Source of the DNA: Pseudonocardia oroxyli
GTDB taxonomy: Bacteria > Actinomycetota > Actinomycetes > Mycobacteriales > Pseudonocardiaceae
NCBI RefSeq assembly: GCF_900102195.1
Contig: NZ_FNBE01000010.1
Span: 165,852-229,851, forward strand
Length of the DNA stretch: 64,000 nt
Reading direction: 5' to 3'
Shown: positions 15,471 to 24,339 of the stretch, piece by piece
Numbering within the stretch: position 1 is the first letter of the stretch
How the letters are laid out: each line of letters opens with the position of its first letter
Position numbers and translations under genes: made by a program
Notes under the pieces: generated by a model
Seen by the model: only the letters and a program-made list of their open reading frames with translations
Databases searched by the model: none
Told to the model about the DNA's origin: nothing

Positions 15471-18437
15471 ATGGCCCACACCCACTCACTGCTGCTGTCC
15501 CTCGCAGGCCGGGTCGACGACGACCTCCTCGCCACCGCGCGCGAGCTCGTCGCCGTGGGCGAGGAGCCGCAGGCGCTGGAGATCCTGGTCGCGACGCTGA
15601 TCGCCGACCGCACCCCGCTGCCCGCAGGTGTGCGGGCGCAGGTGGTGGAGCTCGCCGCGGGCCTCGACGTGGACGCCACGGAGCTGGCCCCGGAGGGCGA
15701 GGGCCGGGTCCACGTCTTCGGGCCCGGGCCGCAGACGCGGCTGCCGGAGCTGGTCGCCGCCGCCGCGCCCGCAGGCTCGACGGCGCTGCTGACCTGGCGA
15801 AACACGCCGGCGGGGGGCGCGCCCGGGCCGGTGCCGCACCCCGTGGTGCTGGTGGAGCTCGGCGAGGGGTCCTACGCGCCCGAGGTCGTGTCCTACCGGC
15901 TGGGGGCGCACCTGGCGCGGGCCGGTTTCCCGGCGTCGGTGGAGGCGTACACGCCGGCCGACGAGCTGCCCGCCTACCAGCGCGCGGCGCTGGCCGCGGC
16001 GGGTGTGCAGCGGCCGAGCCCGGTGCCGCGCGACAGTGGGCCGGCGCCCCTGGAGGTGCCGCCCATCGCACCGATGTCCGCACCGACGTCCACGCCGCCG
16101 ACCGCGCCTGCGGAGGCCCTGGTGGATGCGCCGCCGACCGGCCCGGTCGTCGCGGCGGCCCCGCCCCAGTCCGTCGCGGCCCAGTCCGTCGCGGCCCAGT
16201 CCGTCGCAGCCCCGGGTGCGCCCGCGCCCGGCGAGGCGCCCGGAGCCCACCGCGGGCGGCCCGACGAGCCCGACTCCCCGTCGTTCGGCGGCCTGCTGAC
16301 GCACCCGCCCTCCTTCACCACGACACCCGCCGGGCCGCCGGCCGCGGGCGGCGAGAACGGACTCGTGCCGCTCGTCGGCGTGCCCGGCAACGCGGGTGGG
16401 CCCGAGTTCGGCGGACCGGACGCGGCCCGCCCGGGCGGTGCGGCGCTGCCGCCCAGGCCCGGGTTGCCGCAGCCCGACGGCCTCACCGGGTCGGGTGTGA
16501 ACCAGCACGGGGCCGACCAGCACGGGGTCGACCAGCACGGGGTCGACCAGCACGGGGTCGACCAGCACGGGGTCGACCAGCACGGCGTGGGTCAGCACAG
16601 CGTGGACCAGCAGGGGGCGGACCAGCACGGCGCCGCTCCGGATCACCGGGCTCCCGCGCCCGGCACTCACCTCGGCGGGTCCCCGGCCCCGCGCGGCCCC
16701 GTCGCCGGGCCTCCGGCCCCGGGCGCGCACGCCGCCGCGCCCCAACCCGCCGGCGTCGAGGCCCAGGCGCCGGTCCCGCTCGTCGACGGCGAGCGCGGCC
16801 CCCGCCCGCCGTTCGCTCCGGGCGAGTCCGCCGAGTCCCGTCCTCTCCGTCCGGTGCCGCGCCCCTCGCCGGTCGCCCGCACCGAGTCGCGGCTGCCCGA
16901 GACCGGGGCCGCGTCTCCGGGCCCCGCGGAGCCGCCCACGGCGCCGTACGGCACCGAGCGGTCCCGCCGGTCGGGTCCGTCGCTGAGCGTGGTCCCGCCG
17001 GTGCCGGGTCAGGAGGTGTCGCGCGGGCCGCGGCCCGCACCCGTCACCCGGCCGACCCCGGTCGTCCCCTCCGACGCCGAGCCCACCCCGATGCGCCCCT
17101 GGCCGGTCGCGGCGTCGCCGGAGGACCGGGACCCGCCGCTGCTGGCGTCCATGCACGATCCGTTGAGCGGCCCGCTGCGCGAGCCCCTGCTCGACGCCCA
17201 GCTCGACCGGGCCGACACCGGCCCCCTCGCGACCCCGCAGTCGGGTCCCGACCTCGGCGCGCCCTCGGACCTGTCGCGCTTCGCGGTCCCGTCCCCGCCC
17301 GTGGAACCGGACCCCGCCTCCGTGGACGTCGAGCCCGCGGCGGCCGGTGCGCCCGGTGAGCAGTCGACGGTCCGGCCCCCGGAGCGGTCGTGGACACAGG
17401 ACTGGGCGTCGGGTGCCTGGGCGATGCCGACCCGCCGTGCGACCCCGGAGGACGGTGCGGCGAGCCCCGCCGACCCCGCCGGATCCCGGGAGGTCACCGG
17501 CCCGGTCCGACCGGACAGCGAGCCGGCGCCCGCCGACGACGAGATCTCCACCCACGAGACCGGCGAACCGCAGGACGAGCCCCCGCCGGGCGTCTCGGCC
17601 GGCGCCGCCGACTCCACCGAGGCCCCCGAGCCCGACGGCCTCGAGCCGGCGCGCCGCGAGCCCGCGGACGCCCACCGCGCGGCCGACCTCGATCTCGAGG
17701 ACCGCGACCCCGCTGAGACCGACGCGGGCGTCGAGGACACCGCCCTCGTCGCCACCGACCCGACAGCCGGGCCGGACGAGCGGCCCGCGGACGCCGAGCG
17801 GGAGCCGGCCGACACCGAGGTCGCCGAGAACAGCGGAACCCCCGAGACCGCCGAGCACGCCGAGCACGCGGCCGGCACCGGGACCGCGGACACCGACGAG
17901 GACCCCAGCGTCGCTGCCGACGACGCGCCCACCGGTCGTCGGGCGGCCGTCGACGGGCGCCCGACCATCCAGGCGCTGCCGGGCGGACGTCGCCGGGCGC
18001 GGCACCGCCCCGAGGACGCCGACCCGTGGGGTTTCGCGGGCGAGGTCGCCGTCGGCGACGACGGGCTCCCCCCACCCCGCCCGGTCCCGCGGACGATCCC
18101 GCGGGTGCGCCGCGCGGCGGGGTCGGATGGCCCCGGCGGCCTCTTCGGCCCCGGTGAGGTGCCGCCCGCACGGGCGGACGGGCCCTTCGGCACCGGCCCC
18201 CGGCCGGGCAACCCCGACGAGGGTCCGGCGGTCCGCTCCGGGAACGGGCACGCCCCGGCGCCCGAGAACGGTGCGGACGGCGGGGAGACGGGCATGTCCC
18301 GCGCGTTCGACTCGCCGAGCCCCGACTCCCTGGCCTCGCTGTCGAGCCGGGAGCAGGAGTTGCTGCGCAGGCTGCACCAGGAGCTCGCGGTGCGCGAGGA
18401 GCAGCCCGAGCGCCGCCGCAACGGCTCGGAGAACTAG
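15471..18437 (+). CDS. 988-residue protein: small globular head plus long disordered repeat region
   Basis: ATG 15471 follows GAGGAGGGCCCGCG. Residues 1-170 are a globular domain (LLLSLAGRVDDDLLATAREL to ELPAYQRAALAAAG) related to the preceding gene product. From about 180 to 900 the sequence is Pro/Ala/Gly/Glu-rich and clearly disordered, including a run of DQHGV pentapeptides at about residues 343-388 and acidic stretches. The last 45 residues are ordered again: SSREQELLRRLHQELAVREE, an amphipathic helix. This plan (folded head, disordered spacer, short C-terminal helix) suggests a scaffold or polar-growth adaptor, but that is speculation. Its stop codon TAG lies inside the left CTAG of a MITE-like element, so the natural C-terminus may have been altered by insertion. 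Confidence 0.7.
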   Translation: MAHTHSLLLSLAGRVDDDLLATARELVAVGEEPQALEILVATLIADRTPLPAGVRAQVVELAAGLDVDATELAPEGEGRVHVFGPGPQTRLPELVAAAAPAGSTALLTWRNTPAGGAPGPVPHPVVLVELGEGSYAPEVVSYRLGAHLARAGFPASVEAYTPADELPAYQRAALAAAGVQRPSPVPRDSGPAPLEVPPIAPMSAPTSTPPTAPAEALVDAPPTGPVVAAAPPQSVAAQSVAAQSVAAPGAPAPGEAPGAHRGRPDEPDSPSFGGLLTHPPSFTTTPAGPPAAGGENGLVPLVGVPGNAGGPEFGGPDAARPGGAALPPRPGLPQPDGLTGSGVNQHGADQHGVDQHGVDQHGVDQHGVDQHGVGQHSVDQQGADQHGAAPDHRAPAPGTHLGGSPAPRGPVAGPPAPGAHAAAPQPAGVEAQAPVPLVDGERGPRPPFAPGESAESRPLRPVPRPSPVARTESRLPETGAASPGPAEPPTAPYGTERSRRSGPSLSVVPPVPGQEVSRGPRPAPVTRPTPVVPSDAEPTPMRPWPVAASPEDRDPPLLASMHDPLSGPLREPLLDAQLDRADTGPLATPQSGPDLGAPSDLSRFAVPSPPVEPDPASVDVEPAAAGAPGEQSTVRPPERSWTQDWASGAWAMPTRRATPEDGAASPADPAGSREVTGPVRPDSEPAPADDEISTHETGEPQDEPPPGVSAGAADSTEAPEPDGLEPARREPADAHRAADLDLEDRDPAETDAGVEDTALVATDPTAGPDERPADAEREPADTEVAENSGTPETAEHAEHAAGTGTADTDEDPSVAADDAPTGRRAAVDGRPTIQALPGGRRRARHRPEDADPWGFAGEVAVGDDGLPPPRPVPRTIPRVRRAAGSDGPGGLFGPGEVPPARADGPFGTGPRPGNPDEGPAVRSGNGHAPAPENGADGGETGMSRAFDSPSPDSLASLSSREQELLRRLHQELAVREEQPERRRNGSEN
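16495..16635 (+). repeat. 15-nt tandem repeats coding DQHGV
   Basis: About nine units of 15 nt with consensus GTCGACCAGCACGGG occur in frame in the 988-residue gene, each coding V-D-Q-H-G. The central four are identical; outer copies vary (ADQHG, VGQHS, VDQQG). Identical neighbours indicate recent slippage or unequal crossing-over, so copy number is likely to vary between strains. Confidence 0.9.
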
Positions 18438-18601
18438 TGCCCCGTCCAGGAACGTTGGGGCCGGAATCGGGGGATCCAGCCGCTCGTGGGCAAGGCGCCG
18501 CCCCGGTCTCGTACCGGGCGTACTCGGCCGGGGTGGCAACGCCGCCCACGGGTGGCTGGGCCGCCGAGTTCGGTCCTGAACGTTTCTGGACGGGGCACTA
18601 G
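18434..18601. mobile_element. MITE-like element 1 (CTAG-flanked, 22-bp terminal inverted repeats)
   Basis: A 168-nt segment is bounded by CTAG on both sides (18434-18437, 18598-18601). Its ends, 18435-18456 and 18579-18600, are inverted repeats matching at 21 of 22 positions (TAGTGCCCCGTCCA...). No coding capacity is evident. Position by position its left half shares TAGTGC, GAACGTT, GGATCC and GCAAGGCGCC with the element at 49875-49961. It sits between convergent genes and supplies the stop codon of the upstream gene. CTAG or TA is a target duplication used by some IS5-type elements; the parent transposase is not in the window. Confidence 0.65.
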
Positions 18602-18617
18602 GTCCGCACCAGGTCCC

Positions 18618-19166
18618 CTAGGACCACAGCAGGTCGGCGGCCCGGGCCAGCACCTCGTCCCGGGTCCGCCCCGGGTGGTCGGCGGCGAGGAAGTGGGCGC
18701 CGATCGCGGCGCAGAAGGCGAGCAGGCTGCGGGCCTCGACCTCGTCGGGGTCGGTGCAGACGGTGCCGAGGGTCTCGCGGAGGAGCGCCATCCGCCGGTT
18801 GTCCACCCGTCGCAGCCGGGCGGCCACCTGCGGGTCGCGCCGCGCCCAGTCCCGCACCGCCAGGTCGATCGGCAGCAGGCGCTCGCCGGAGAAGGTGAGC
18901 ACCCCGGCGCGGTGGGCCTTCGTCCGCGGGTCGCCGCCCTCGGCCTCGACCCGGGCGAGGACGCTGTCGACCGCCTCGCGCTCCCACGCGTCGAGCATCG
19001 CGGTGAGCAGGGCCTCTCGGTCCGCGAAGTAGCCGTAGAACCCGCCCTTGGTCACGCCGAGCGCCTTGGCCAGCGCCTCGACGCGCACGGCCTCCGGCCC
19101 GCCGTCCGCCAACGCGCGCAGCCCGGCCTCGACCCAGCTCTCCCGCGGTGTCCGCGCGACGCCCAT
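18618..19166 (-). CDS. TetR-family repressor
   Basis: The 182-residue protein starts at ATG 19166 with GGAAGG upstream. Its N-terminal HTH is typical: ESWVEAGLRALADGGPEAVR, VEALAKALGVTKGGFYGYFADREALL. The C-terminal ligand domain, with DLAVRDWARRDPQVAARLRR, is of the type seen in many uncharacterised actinobacterial TetR proteins. It is divergent from a DUF2867 gene, and palindromic TATACGG/CCGTATA sites lie between their starts, so it very likely represses itself and that gene. The effector is unknown. Confidence 0.9.
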   Translation of the reverse strand: MGVARTPRESWVEAGLRALADGGPEAVRVEALAKALGVTKGGFYGYFADREALLTAMLDAWEREAVDSVLARVEAEGGDPRTKAHRAGVLTFSGERLLPIDLAVRDWARRDPQVAARLRRVDNRRMALLRETLGTVCTDPDEVEARSLLAFCAAIGAHFLAADHPGRTRDEVLARAADLLWS

Positions 19167-19192
19167 CGCCGTCCTTCCCTCCTGTTGTACGC

Positions 19193-19226
19193 GACCGTAT
19201 AGTGCCCATCTATACGGCACCGTATA
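19193..19226. promoter_or_regulatory. TetR operator in the divergent promoter
   Basis: TATACGGCACCGTATA (19211-19226) is a palindrome around a 2-nt centre. An extra half-site ACCGTATA lies at 19194-19201. They are placed between the start codons of the tetR gene (19166) and the DUF2867 gene (19237), where repressor binding would block both promoters. Confidence 0.7.
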
Positions 19227-19236
19227 GTAGGCGGCC

Positions 19237-19626
19237 ATGCTCACCCGGACCGACTACCAGGACCACTTCCGCCATCCCGTAGCCACGTCCGCCCCGGCCG
19301 ACCGGTGGGCGCGCGCCCTGTTCGGTGCCCGCCCGTCGCCGGGCGAGCGGTTCCTCTGGCAGGTCCTACTCGGCCTGCGTCTGCACGCGGGACCCGACAC
19401 GATCGCGGGCTGGCCGGTCGTCGAGCGGTCCCCCGAGTCCGTCCTGCTCCTCACGAACAGCAGGTGGATGACGGTGACCCTGCAGGTCACCGCCGACGAC
19501 CACGAGATCGCCCTGACCACCCGCGTCCAGTACGACCGGCCCGTCGCGCGGGTGCTCTGGGGCGCCGTGCTGTCCCGCGGCCACCGCGCGCTGGTTCCCG
19601 GCGTGCTGCGCGCCGCACACGTCTAG
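19237..19626 (+). CDS. DUF2867-like protein under TetR control
   Basis: The 129-residue protein begins MLTRTDYQDHFRHPVATSAP and continues GERFLWQVLLGLRL, GWPVVERSPESVLLLTNSRW and ALTTRVQYDRPVARVLWGAV, the pattern of the SRPBCC-like DUF2867 family that often pairs with TetR regulators. There is no signal peptide. The two-gene unit with divergent tetR suggests a small stress- or ligand-induced function, not known more precisely. The family assignment is from memory of conserved wording and is moderate. Confidence 0.75.
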   Translation: MLTRTDYQDHFRHPVATSAPADRWARALFGARPSPGERFLWQVLLGLRLHAGPDTIAGWPVVERSPESVLLLTNSRWMTVTLQVTADDHEIALTTRVQYDRPVARVLWGAVLSRGHRALVPGVLRAAHV

Positions 19627-19653
19627 GAGACCCGCCCTCCTGCGCGCCGCCCG

Positions 19654-20556
19654 CTACGGCCGCGGTTCTTCCGCAGACTCCTCGACCAGCGCCTCGACCT
19701 GCGCGAGCACCTTCTGCAGGTGCAGGCTGCGCGCGGCCGACTGCGGGCCGTCGGTGCGTCCGGCGGAGACGTCGACGAGGAACTCGTCGAGCAGCACGCC
19801 GTAGGCCACGGCGGCGTCCGCGGGGCGGTCGGTGACCCGGTGCCGCCCGGCGGAGCCGTAGGCCGTCACCTCCATCTCGGTGGGGTCCACCGGCATCGCC
19901 AGCGACAGGACGTACGTGCTGGTGGCACCGCCCGCGTGGCGCAGCCCGAACCGCCAGAGATCCGGCTCGCCGCGGTGCGCGAAGTCCACGCCGACCACCT
20001 CGCCCAGCGCCGCGTCGAGCAGGTCGACCAGGTGCGGGCCGATGTCGAGGAGCGCACCGCGCTCGGCCCGCCAGGCCGACCCGGCGTAGGGCCCGCCCAG
20101 CAGTGCCCCCGACAGCCAGCGGGCGCTCCCGCTCGTCGAGACGTCCGCGGGGCCGGTGAACCCGGCCAGGAACTCGCGGACCGGCGGGTGGAAGCGGAGG
20201 GTGAACATCGTCGTCGAGACGACGCCTGCCGCCGCGATCGCCGCCGCGGCCCGTTCCGCCGCAGGTACGGAGTCCGCCAGCGGCTTGTCGAGGATCAGGT
20301 GCCGCCCGGCCTCCGCGGCCTTGACCGCGAGGGAACCCTGCACCGCGGGTGGCACGGCGAACGCCACGGCGTCCACGCCCGCGAGCAGCGCGGCGAGATC
20401 CGGCTCGAACGCGGTGCCGTGCTCGGCCGCCAGCTCGGCCCCCGGCTCGGGACGCCGGGTCCAGACCCCGGCGAAGTCCACGTCCGGGTGGGCGGCCAGG
20501 GCCGGGGCGTGCACGGTGCGGGCCCAGGGACCCGCGCCGATCAGTCCGATGCGCAT
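19654..20556 (-). CDS. Gfo/Idh/MocA-family oxidoreductase
   Basis: The 300-residue NAD(P)-dependent enzyme opens MRIGLIGAGPWARTVHAPAL (Rossmann G-x-G-x-x-A/G). LILDKPLADS holds the conserved E/D-K-P motif of the family, here DKP. FTLRFHPPVREF and GALLDIGPHLVDLLDAALGE form the catalytic H-x-x-D helix. Members oxidise or reduce sugars, inositols and related polyols; the substrate is not predictable here. It is monocistronic on the minus strand, divergent from the Nudix gene with a 66-nt gap. Confidence 0.88.
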   Translation of the reverse strand: MRIGLIGAGPWARTVHAPALAAHPDVDFAGVWTRRPEPGAELAAEHGTAFEPDLAALLAGVDAVAFAVPPAVQGSLAVKAAEAGRHLILDKPLADSVPAAERAAAAIAAAGVVSTTMFTLRFHPPVREFLAGFTGPADVSTSGSARWLSGALLGGPYAGSAWRAERGALLDIGPHLVDLLDAALGEVVGVDFAHRGEPDLWRFGLRHAGGATSTYVLSLAMPVDPTEMEVTAYGSAGRHRVTDRPADAAVAYGVLLDEFLVDVSAGRTDGPQSAARSLHLQKVLAQVEALVEESAEEPRP

Positions 20557-20622
20557 GCGGCCATCCTGCCGTGGCGTTCTTCACTGTCACGACCACGGGC
20601 GCGAGGCCGTAGTGTCCGACGG

Positions 20623-21438
20623 GTGAGCGTCGATGGGGACACGCCGATCAAGGCGGCCGCGACCGTGCTGCTGCTCCGGGACGAGCCGGACCCGCCCGCC
20701 GGGGTGCCGCCGCTGCAGGTCTTCCTGCAGCGGCGGGTGAAGCAGATGGTCTTCGCGGGGGGCATGACCGTGTTCCCCGGCGGCGGCGTCGACCCGACGG
20801 ACGTCCCGGACCCCGAGCGCTGGGCCGGGCCGGACGCGCAGGCGTGGGCCGACCTGTTCGGCATCGACCCGGACGTCGCAGGCCAGGCCGTGTCCGCGGC
20901 GGTCCGCGAGGTGTTCGAGGAGTGCGGCGTGCTGCTGGCGGGCCCGCCCGGCGGCCCGCCCGGGTCGCTGACCTCGCAGGCCCCGTTGTGGCGCAAGCAC
21001 CTCACCCAGCACACCACGACCCTGAGCGAGATCCTCGTCGACTCCGGGTACGTGCTGCGGACGGATCTCCTGCGCCCGTGGGCCCACTGGATCACCCCGC
21101 CCGAGGAGAGCCGTCGCTACGACACCCACTTCTTCGTCGCCGCGCTGCCCGCGGGCCAGGAGGCGGACGCGCACACGACCGAGGCGATCGACGCCGGCTG
21201 GTGGCATCCCGGCGCCGCGCTCGCCGCCGCCGAGGCCGGCGAGCTGCTGCTGATGCCGCCCACGCTGCTCTCGCTGCGGGACCTGAGCGCGTTCTCGACC
21301 ACGGCCGAGGCGTTGGCGGCCTGCGCCGACCGCGACCTGACCCCGGTGCACCCCCGGTTCCGCCGGGACGGATCCGGCAGCGTGATCATCCTTCCGGACG
21401 GGTCGGAGCACCCGTTCACGCCTCCCGTGGCGTCCTGA
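20623..21438 (+). CDS. Nudix hydrolase (NUDT19/acyl-CoA type)
   Basis: The 271-residue protein starts at GTG 20623 (MSVDGDTPIKAAATVLLLRD). The Nudix box is split: GGMTVFPGGGVDPTDVPD is followed by about 30 residues and then AVREVFEECGVLL, the arrangement of the peroxisomal NUDT19-like branch that cleaves CoA derivatives. RRYDTHFFVAALPAGQEAD continues the fold. Its TGA overlaps the ATG of the metallo-hydrolase gene (TGATG), so both are co-translated. Confidence 0.88.
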   Translation: MSVDGDTPIKAAATVLLLRDEPDPPAGVPPLQVFLQRRVKQMVFAGGMTVFPGGGVDPTDVPDPERWAGPDAQAWADLFGIDPDVAGQAVSAAVREVFEECGVLLAGPPGGPPGSLTSQAPLWRKHLTQHTTTLSEILVDSGYVLRTDLLRPWAHWITPPEESRRYDTHFFVAALPAGQEADAHTTEAIDAGWWHPGAALAAAEAGELLLMPPTLLSLRDLSAFSTTAEALAACADRDLTPVHPRFRRDGSGSVIILPDGSEHPFTPPVAS

Positions 21439-22214
21439 TGGAGTACGGCCGCCTCCGCGAGGTGTCCCCCGTCGTCTCGGTGCTCCTGGAGCACAATCCC
21501 GGCCCGATGACCCTGGAGGGCACCAACACCTGGGTCCTGCGGGCGCCGGGCGAGCGCGAGTGCGTGATCGTCGACCCGGGCGAGGAGCAGGACGAGGAGC
21601 ACCTGCAGCGGGTCGCCGCGCAGGGCCCCGTCGCGCGGATCCTGATCACCCACCGCCACCACGACCACTGCGGGTCGGCCCGCAGGCTCGCCGCCCTCAC
21701 CGGCGCACCGGTGCACGCGCTCGACCCGAGCGTCGGGTCGGAGACCCTGCGAGACGGCGAGGTGGTCGCCGCGGCCGGGTTGGAGTTCCACGTCGTCGCC
21801 ACGCCCGGACACACCACGGACTCGACGTCGTTCCTGGTCCACGGCCCCGGCGAGGGCCCGCCGCCGCTGCTGGCCGGCGACATGATCCTCGGTCACGGCA
21901 CCACCGTGATCGCGCATCCGGACGGGGCGCTCGCCCCGTACCTGTCGAGCCTGGACTGGTACGCCGATCTGCCGCCGGGGACGCTGTGCCTCACCGGCCA
22001 CGGCCCCGAGCTGCCGGACGCCGCGGAGATCGCGAAGCACTACCGCACCCACCGCGGGCATCGGCTGGAGCAGGTCCGCGCCGCGCTGCAGACCCTGCCC
22101 GCGGGCGCGACGCCGCGCCAGGTCGTCGAGGCGGTGTACGCGGACGTCGACCAGGCGCTGTGGGACGCCGCGGAGCTGTCAGTGAAGGCTCAGCTGGACT
22201 ACATCCGCGGGTGA
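21438..22214 (+). CDS. MBL-fold metallo-hydrolase (LACTB2 / Rv3677c-like)
   Basis: This 258-residue protein contains ITHRHHDHCGSAR, the T-H-x-H-x-D-H metal motif, then VVATPGHTTDSTSF (metal His), LAGDMILGHGTTVI (Asp) and CLTGHGPEL (His). The long C-terminal helix ends ELSVKAQLDYIRG, as in LACTB2-type nucleases/hydrolases. The gene lies in the block syntenic with Rv3678c-Rv3676, where Rv3677c is the counterpart. Its last 36 nt overlap the convergent MFS gene. Confidence 0.88.
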   Translation: MEYGRLREVSPVVSVLLEHNPGPMTLEGTNTWVLRAPGERECVIVDPGEEQDEEHLQRVAAQGPVARILITHRHHDHCGSARRLAALTGAPVHALDPSVGSETLRDGEVVAAAGLEFHVVATPGHTTDSTSFLVHGPGEGPPPLLAGDMILGHGTTVIAHPDGALAPYLSSLDWYADLPPGTLCLTGHGPELPDAAEIAKHYRTHRGHRLEQVRAALQTLPAGATPRQVVEAVYADVDQALWDAAELSVKAQLDYIRG

Positions 22215-23402
22215 CTCGATCGTGCGGCGGCGCAGCCACAACACCGCGCCGACCAGCACACCCGCGACCCCGCCGACGGCGAACGCACCGGAGGCGCCCC
22301 ACGCCTCCACCACGGTGCCCGCGACGGACTGGCCCACGGCCGCGCCGACAGTGATCGCGGTGACGACCCAGCCGAAGGCCTCCGTCTGGGTGCCCGGCGG
22401 GGCGACGACGTCGACCACCAGGGACTGTCCGGTCGTCTGCGGGGTGATCAGGCCGCCCGCCAGCAGCATCGCGACGACCAGCAGCGGCAGCGAGCTCGCG
22501 GTGGCCCACATGAGCAGCACGAGCACGCCGAAGCCCGCGACCAGCACCGGCATGCGCAGGTGCAGGGCACGCGGCCAGGGCCGCATGCCGTAGAGGACCC
22601 CGACGATCACGGACGTGACCGACCAGGCCGACAGCAGGGCGCCACCGAGCCACGGCTCGCCGTGGCCGCCCGCCACCGCGGGCACGCCCAGCTCCACGGC
22701 GCCGACGACGAGGCCGAAGCCGAGCCCGCTGAGGGCGGCGGTGCGCATCCCGGGCGACCCGATCGCGCCGAGCAGGCTCGGGCGGACGGCGGGCCGCATG
22801 GCGGGCGTGGCCCGCACGGGGCCCGTCAGGGCGAACCCGACGGCGCCGATCACCGTCGCGACCACCGCGACCGCGGTGCCCGTCCCCGGCCACGGGGTGG
22901 ACGCCAGCAGGGCGGCGAGCCCGGGCCCGAGGATGAAGAACACCTCGAGGCTGATCGCCTCGTAGCTCAACGCGGCCTCGCGCCGTCGCCCCGAGACCAG
23001 GCGCTCCCAGAGGGCTCGGGTGGCCGCGGGCATCGCCGGCATGACCAGGCCGCTGGCGAACGCCAACCCGACGACGACCGGCACCGGCGCGCCCCACTCG
23101 ACCCCGGCGACCAGCGCCGCCGCGGCGAGGGCGAACAGGGTGGACACGACGAGCAGCACGCCGGACGGGCCGCGCCGGTCCATCAACCGACCCTGTGCCA
23201 CCGTGCCGATCGCGACGCCGACCAGGGATCCCGCGGACACCAGTCCGGCCGTGGCGAACGAGCCCTCGGCACGCTGCACGTAGAGCAGCGTGCCGAAGCT
23301 GTACATCGCGATCGGCAGCCTGCCGATCGCGGAGAAGACCACGGGCAGCGTGGCGCCGGGCACGGACAGTGCGGAGCGGTAGTCGGCGAGCGAAACGGAC
23401 AC
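22179..23402 (-). CDS. MFS transporter
   Basis: This 407-residue protein has about 12 predicted helices. It begins MSVSLADYRSALSVPGATLP and has the loop 2-3 signature GRLMDRRGPSGVLLV and ALWERLVSGRRREAALSYEA. It resembles DHA1-type exporters of unknown substrate. A perfect 8+2+8 palindrome 20 nt upstream of its start (23423-23440) looks like a TetR-type operator, but no regulator gene adjoins, so control would come from elsewhere. It is inserted between the MBL gene and crp relative to the mycobacterial order. Confidence 0.88.
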   Translation of the reverse strand: MSVSLADYRSALSVPGATLPVVFSAIGRLPIAMYSFGTLLYVQRAEGSFATAGLVSAGSLVGVAIGTVAQGRLMDRRGPSGVLLVVSTLFALAAAALVAGVEWGAPVPVVVGLAFASGLVMPAMPAATRALWERLVSGRRREAALSYEAISLEVFFILGPGLAALLASTPWPGTGTAVAVVATVIGAVGFALTGPVRATPAMRPAVRPSLLGAIGSPGMRTAALSGLGFGLVVGAVELGVPAVAGGHGEPWLGGALLSAWSVTSVIVGVLYGMRPWPRALHLRMPVLVAGFGVLVLLMWATASSLPLLVVAMLLAGGLITPQTTGQSLVVDVVAPPGTQTEAFGWVVTAITVGAAVGQSVAGTVVEAWGASGAFAVGGVAGVLVGAVLWLRRRTIESPADVVQLSLH

Positions 23403-23422
23403 GCTGACGAGGATCGCACAGT

Positions 23423-23440
23423 CTGGTACGCACGTACCAG
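23423..23440. promoter_or_regulatory. Palindromic operator in front of the MFS gene
   Basis: CTGGTACGCACGTACCAG is an 8-bp inverted repeat around CA, 21 nt upstream of the MFS start codon, followed on the plus strand by TTTTTT. Position and symmetry favour a TetR-family operator. Read on the plus strand it could also be an intrinsic terminator, but no plus-strand gene needs one there. Confidence 0.5.
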
Positions 23441-23452
23441 TTTTTTCCCGGA

Positions 23453-23472
23453 GACCTCGGTTACCCGAGGTC
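23453..23472 (-). terminator. Hairpin downstream of crp
   Basis: GACCTCGG-TTAC-CCGAGGTC is a perfect 8-bp stem with a 4-nt loop, 9 nt beyond the crp stop codon. No U-run follows closely, as is usual in high-GC actinobacteria. Confidence 0.5.
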
Positions 23473-23481
23473 GGACCGGAC

Positions 23482-24156
23482 CTACCGGGCGCGGCGCGCC
23501 AGGCGCTCGGGCTCCAGGATCAGCACGCTCTTGCCCTCGAGCCGGAGCCAGCCGCGGTGCGCGAAGTCCGCCAACGCCTTGTTCACGGTCTCGCGGGAGG
23601 CGCCGACGAGCTGCGCGATCTCCTCCTGGGTGAGGTCGTGGGTGACCCGCAGCAGGCCGGACTCCTGGGAGCCGAACTGGCGCGCGAGCTGCAGCAGCGA
23701 CTTCGCCACGCGACCGGGCACGTCGGTGAAGATCAGGTCGGCCAGCATGTTGTTGGTCCGGCGCAGCCTGCGCGCCAACACGCGCAGTAACTGCTCGGCG
23801 ATCTCGGGACGCTTGCCGATCCACTCGCGCAGCGCGGCGCGATCCATCGAGAAGGCGCGGACCTCGGTCACCGTCGTGGCCGACGACGTGCGCGGGCCCG
23901 GGTCGAAGATGGACAGCTCGCCGAACATGTCCGACGGCCCGGCCACCATGAGCAGGTTCTCGCGACCGTCCGGCGACTTCCGGCCGATCTTCACCTTGCC
24001 GCTCGCGATGATGTAGAGACGGTCACCCGGCTCGCCCTCACTGAAGATGACGTGCCCACGCGGGAACTCCACGGGCTCCAGAGCCTGGGCCAGCACTTCG
24101 GCTGCGTGCGGCTCCACACCCTGGAAGATCCCAGCCCGGATCAGAACATCGTCCAC
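23482..24156 (-). CDS. crp: Crp/Fnr-family cAMP-responsive regulator
   Basis: The 224-residue protein starts [20 protein letters not shown]. The cyclic-nucleotide domain shows [59 protein letters not shown] (the cAMP pocket FGE-x(10)-R-[ST][AS]). The C-terminal winged helix is [31 protein letters not shown]. The sequence is close to mycobacterial CRP (Rv3676) and Corynebacterium GlxR, and sits in the same neighbourhood (small membrane gene and nth next). It is a global regulator; a candidate CRP-like half site TGTGACGAG lies upstream at about 24236 but is weak. Confidence 0.95.
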   Translation of the reverse strand: MDDVLIRAGIFQGVEPHAAEVLAQALEPVEFPRGHVIFSEGEPGDRLYIIASGKVKIGRKSPDGRENLLMVAGPSDMFGELSIFDPGPRTSSATTVTEVRAFSMDRAALREWIGKRPEIAEQLLRVLARRLRRTNNMLADLIFTDVPGRVAKSLLQLARQFGSQESGLLRVTHDLTQEEIAQLVGASRETVNKALADFAHRGWLRLEGKSVLILEPERLARRAR

Positions 24157-24339
24157 AACACCTGCTCCTCGTTCACATCCCTCGCGGCGTCAGCGGGGAT
24201 CATCGGCGCGCCAGTCTAGGGGGTCAATCCGCCGGATGTGACGAGCACTGCAGCAACACCGTGCCCGATCGGGGTAATCGGACCGGAACATCGACCCTTG
24301 GAGCCCCCCACCCGGACGACCTGCGAGAGACCGAACGGG

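Noticed and set aside
16495..16635. CRISPR-like array
   Set aside because: The repeats are 15 nt long, without unique spacers, and lie in frame in a coding region; no cas genes are present.
15486..18539. Long minus-strand open frame opposite the 988-residue gene
   Set aside because: Its composition (Arg/Gly/Val runs) is what the complement of a Pro/Ala/Glu-rich gene gives; the plus strand has an SD and a globular head with a paralogue next door.
18598..19244. Longer start for the TetR gene and a second frame reading through it
   Set aside because: The longer start covers the TATACGG operator; ATG 19166 has an SD and begins at the usual distance from the HTH.
24230..24260. CRP autoregulatory site upstream of crp
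   Set aside because: Only one half (TGTGA) is good; the second half CTGCA departs from TCACA too far to call.
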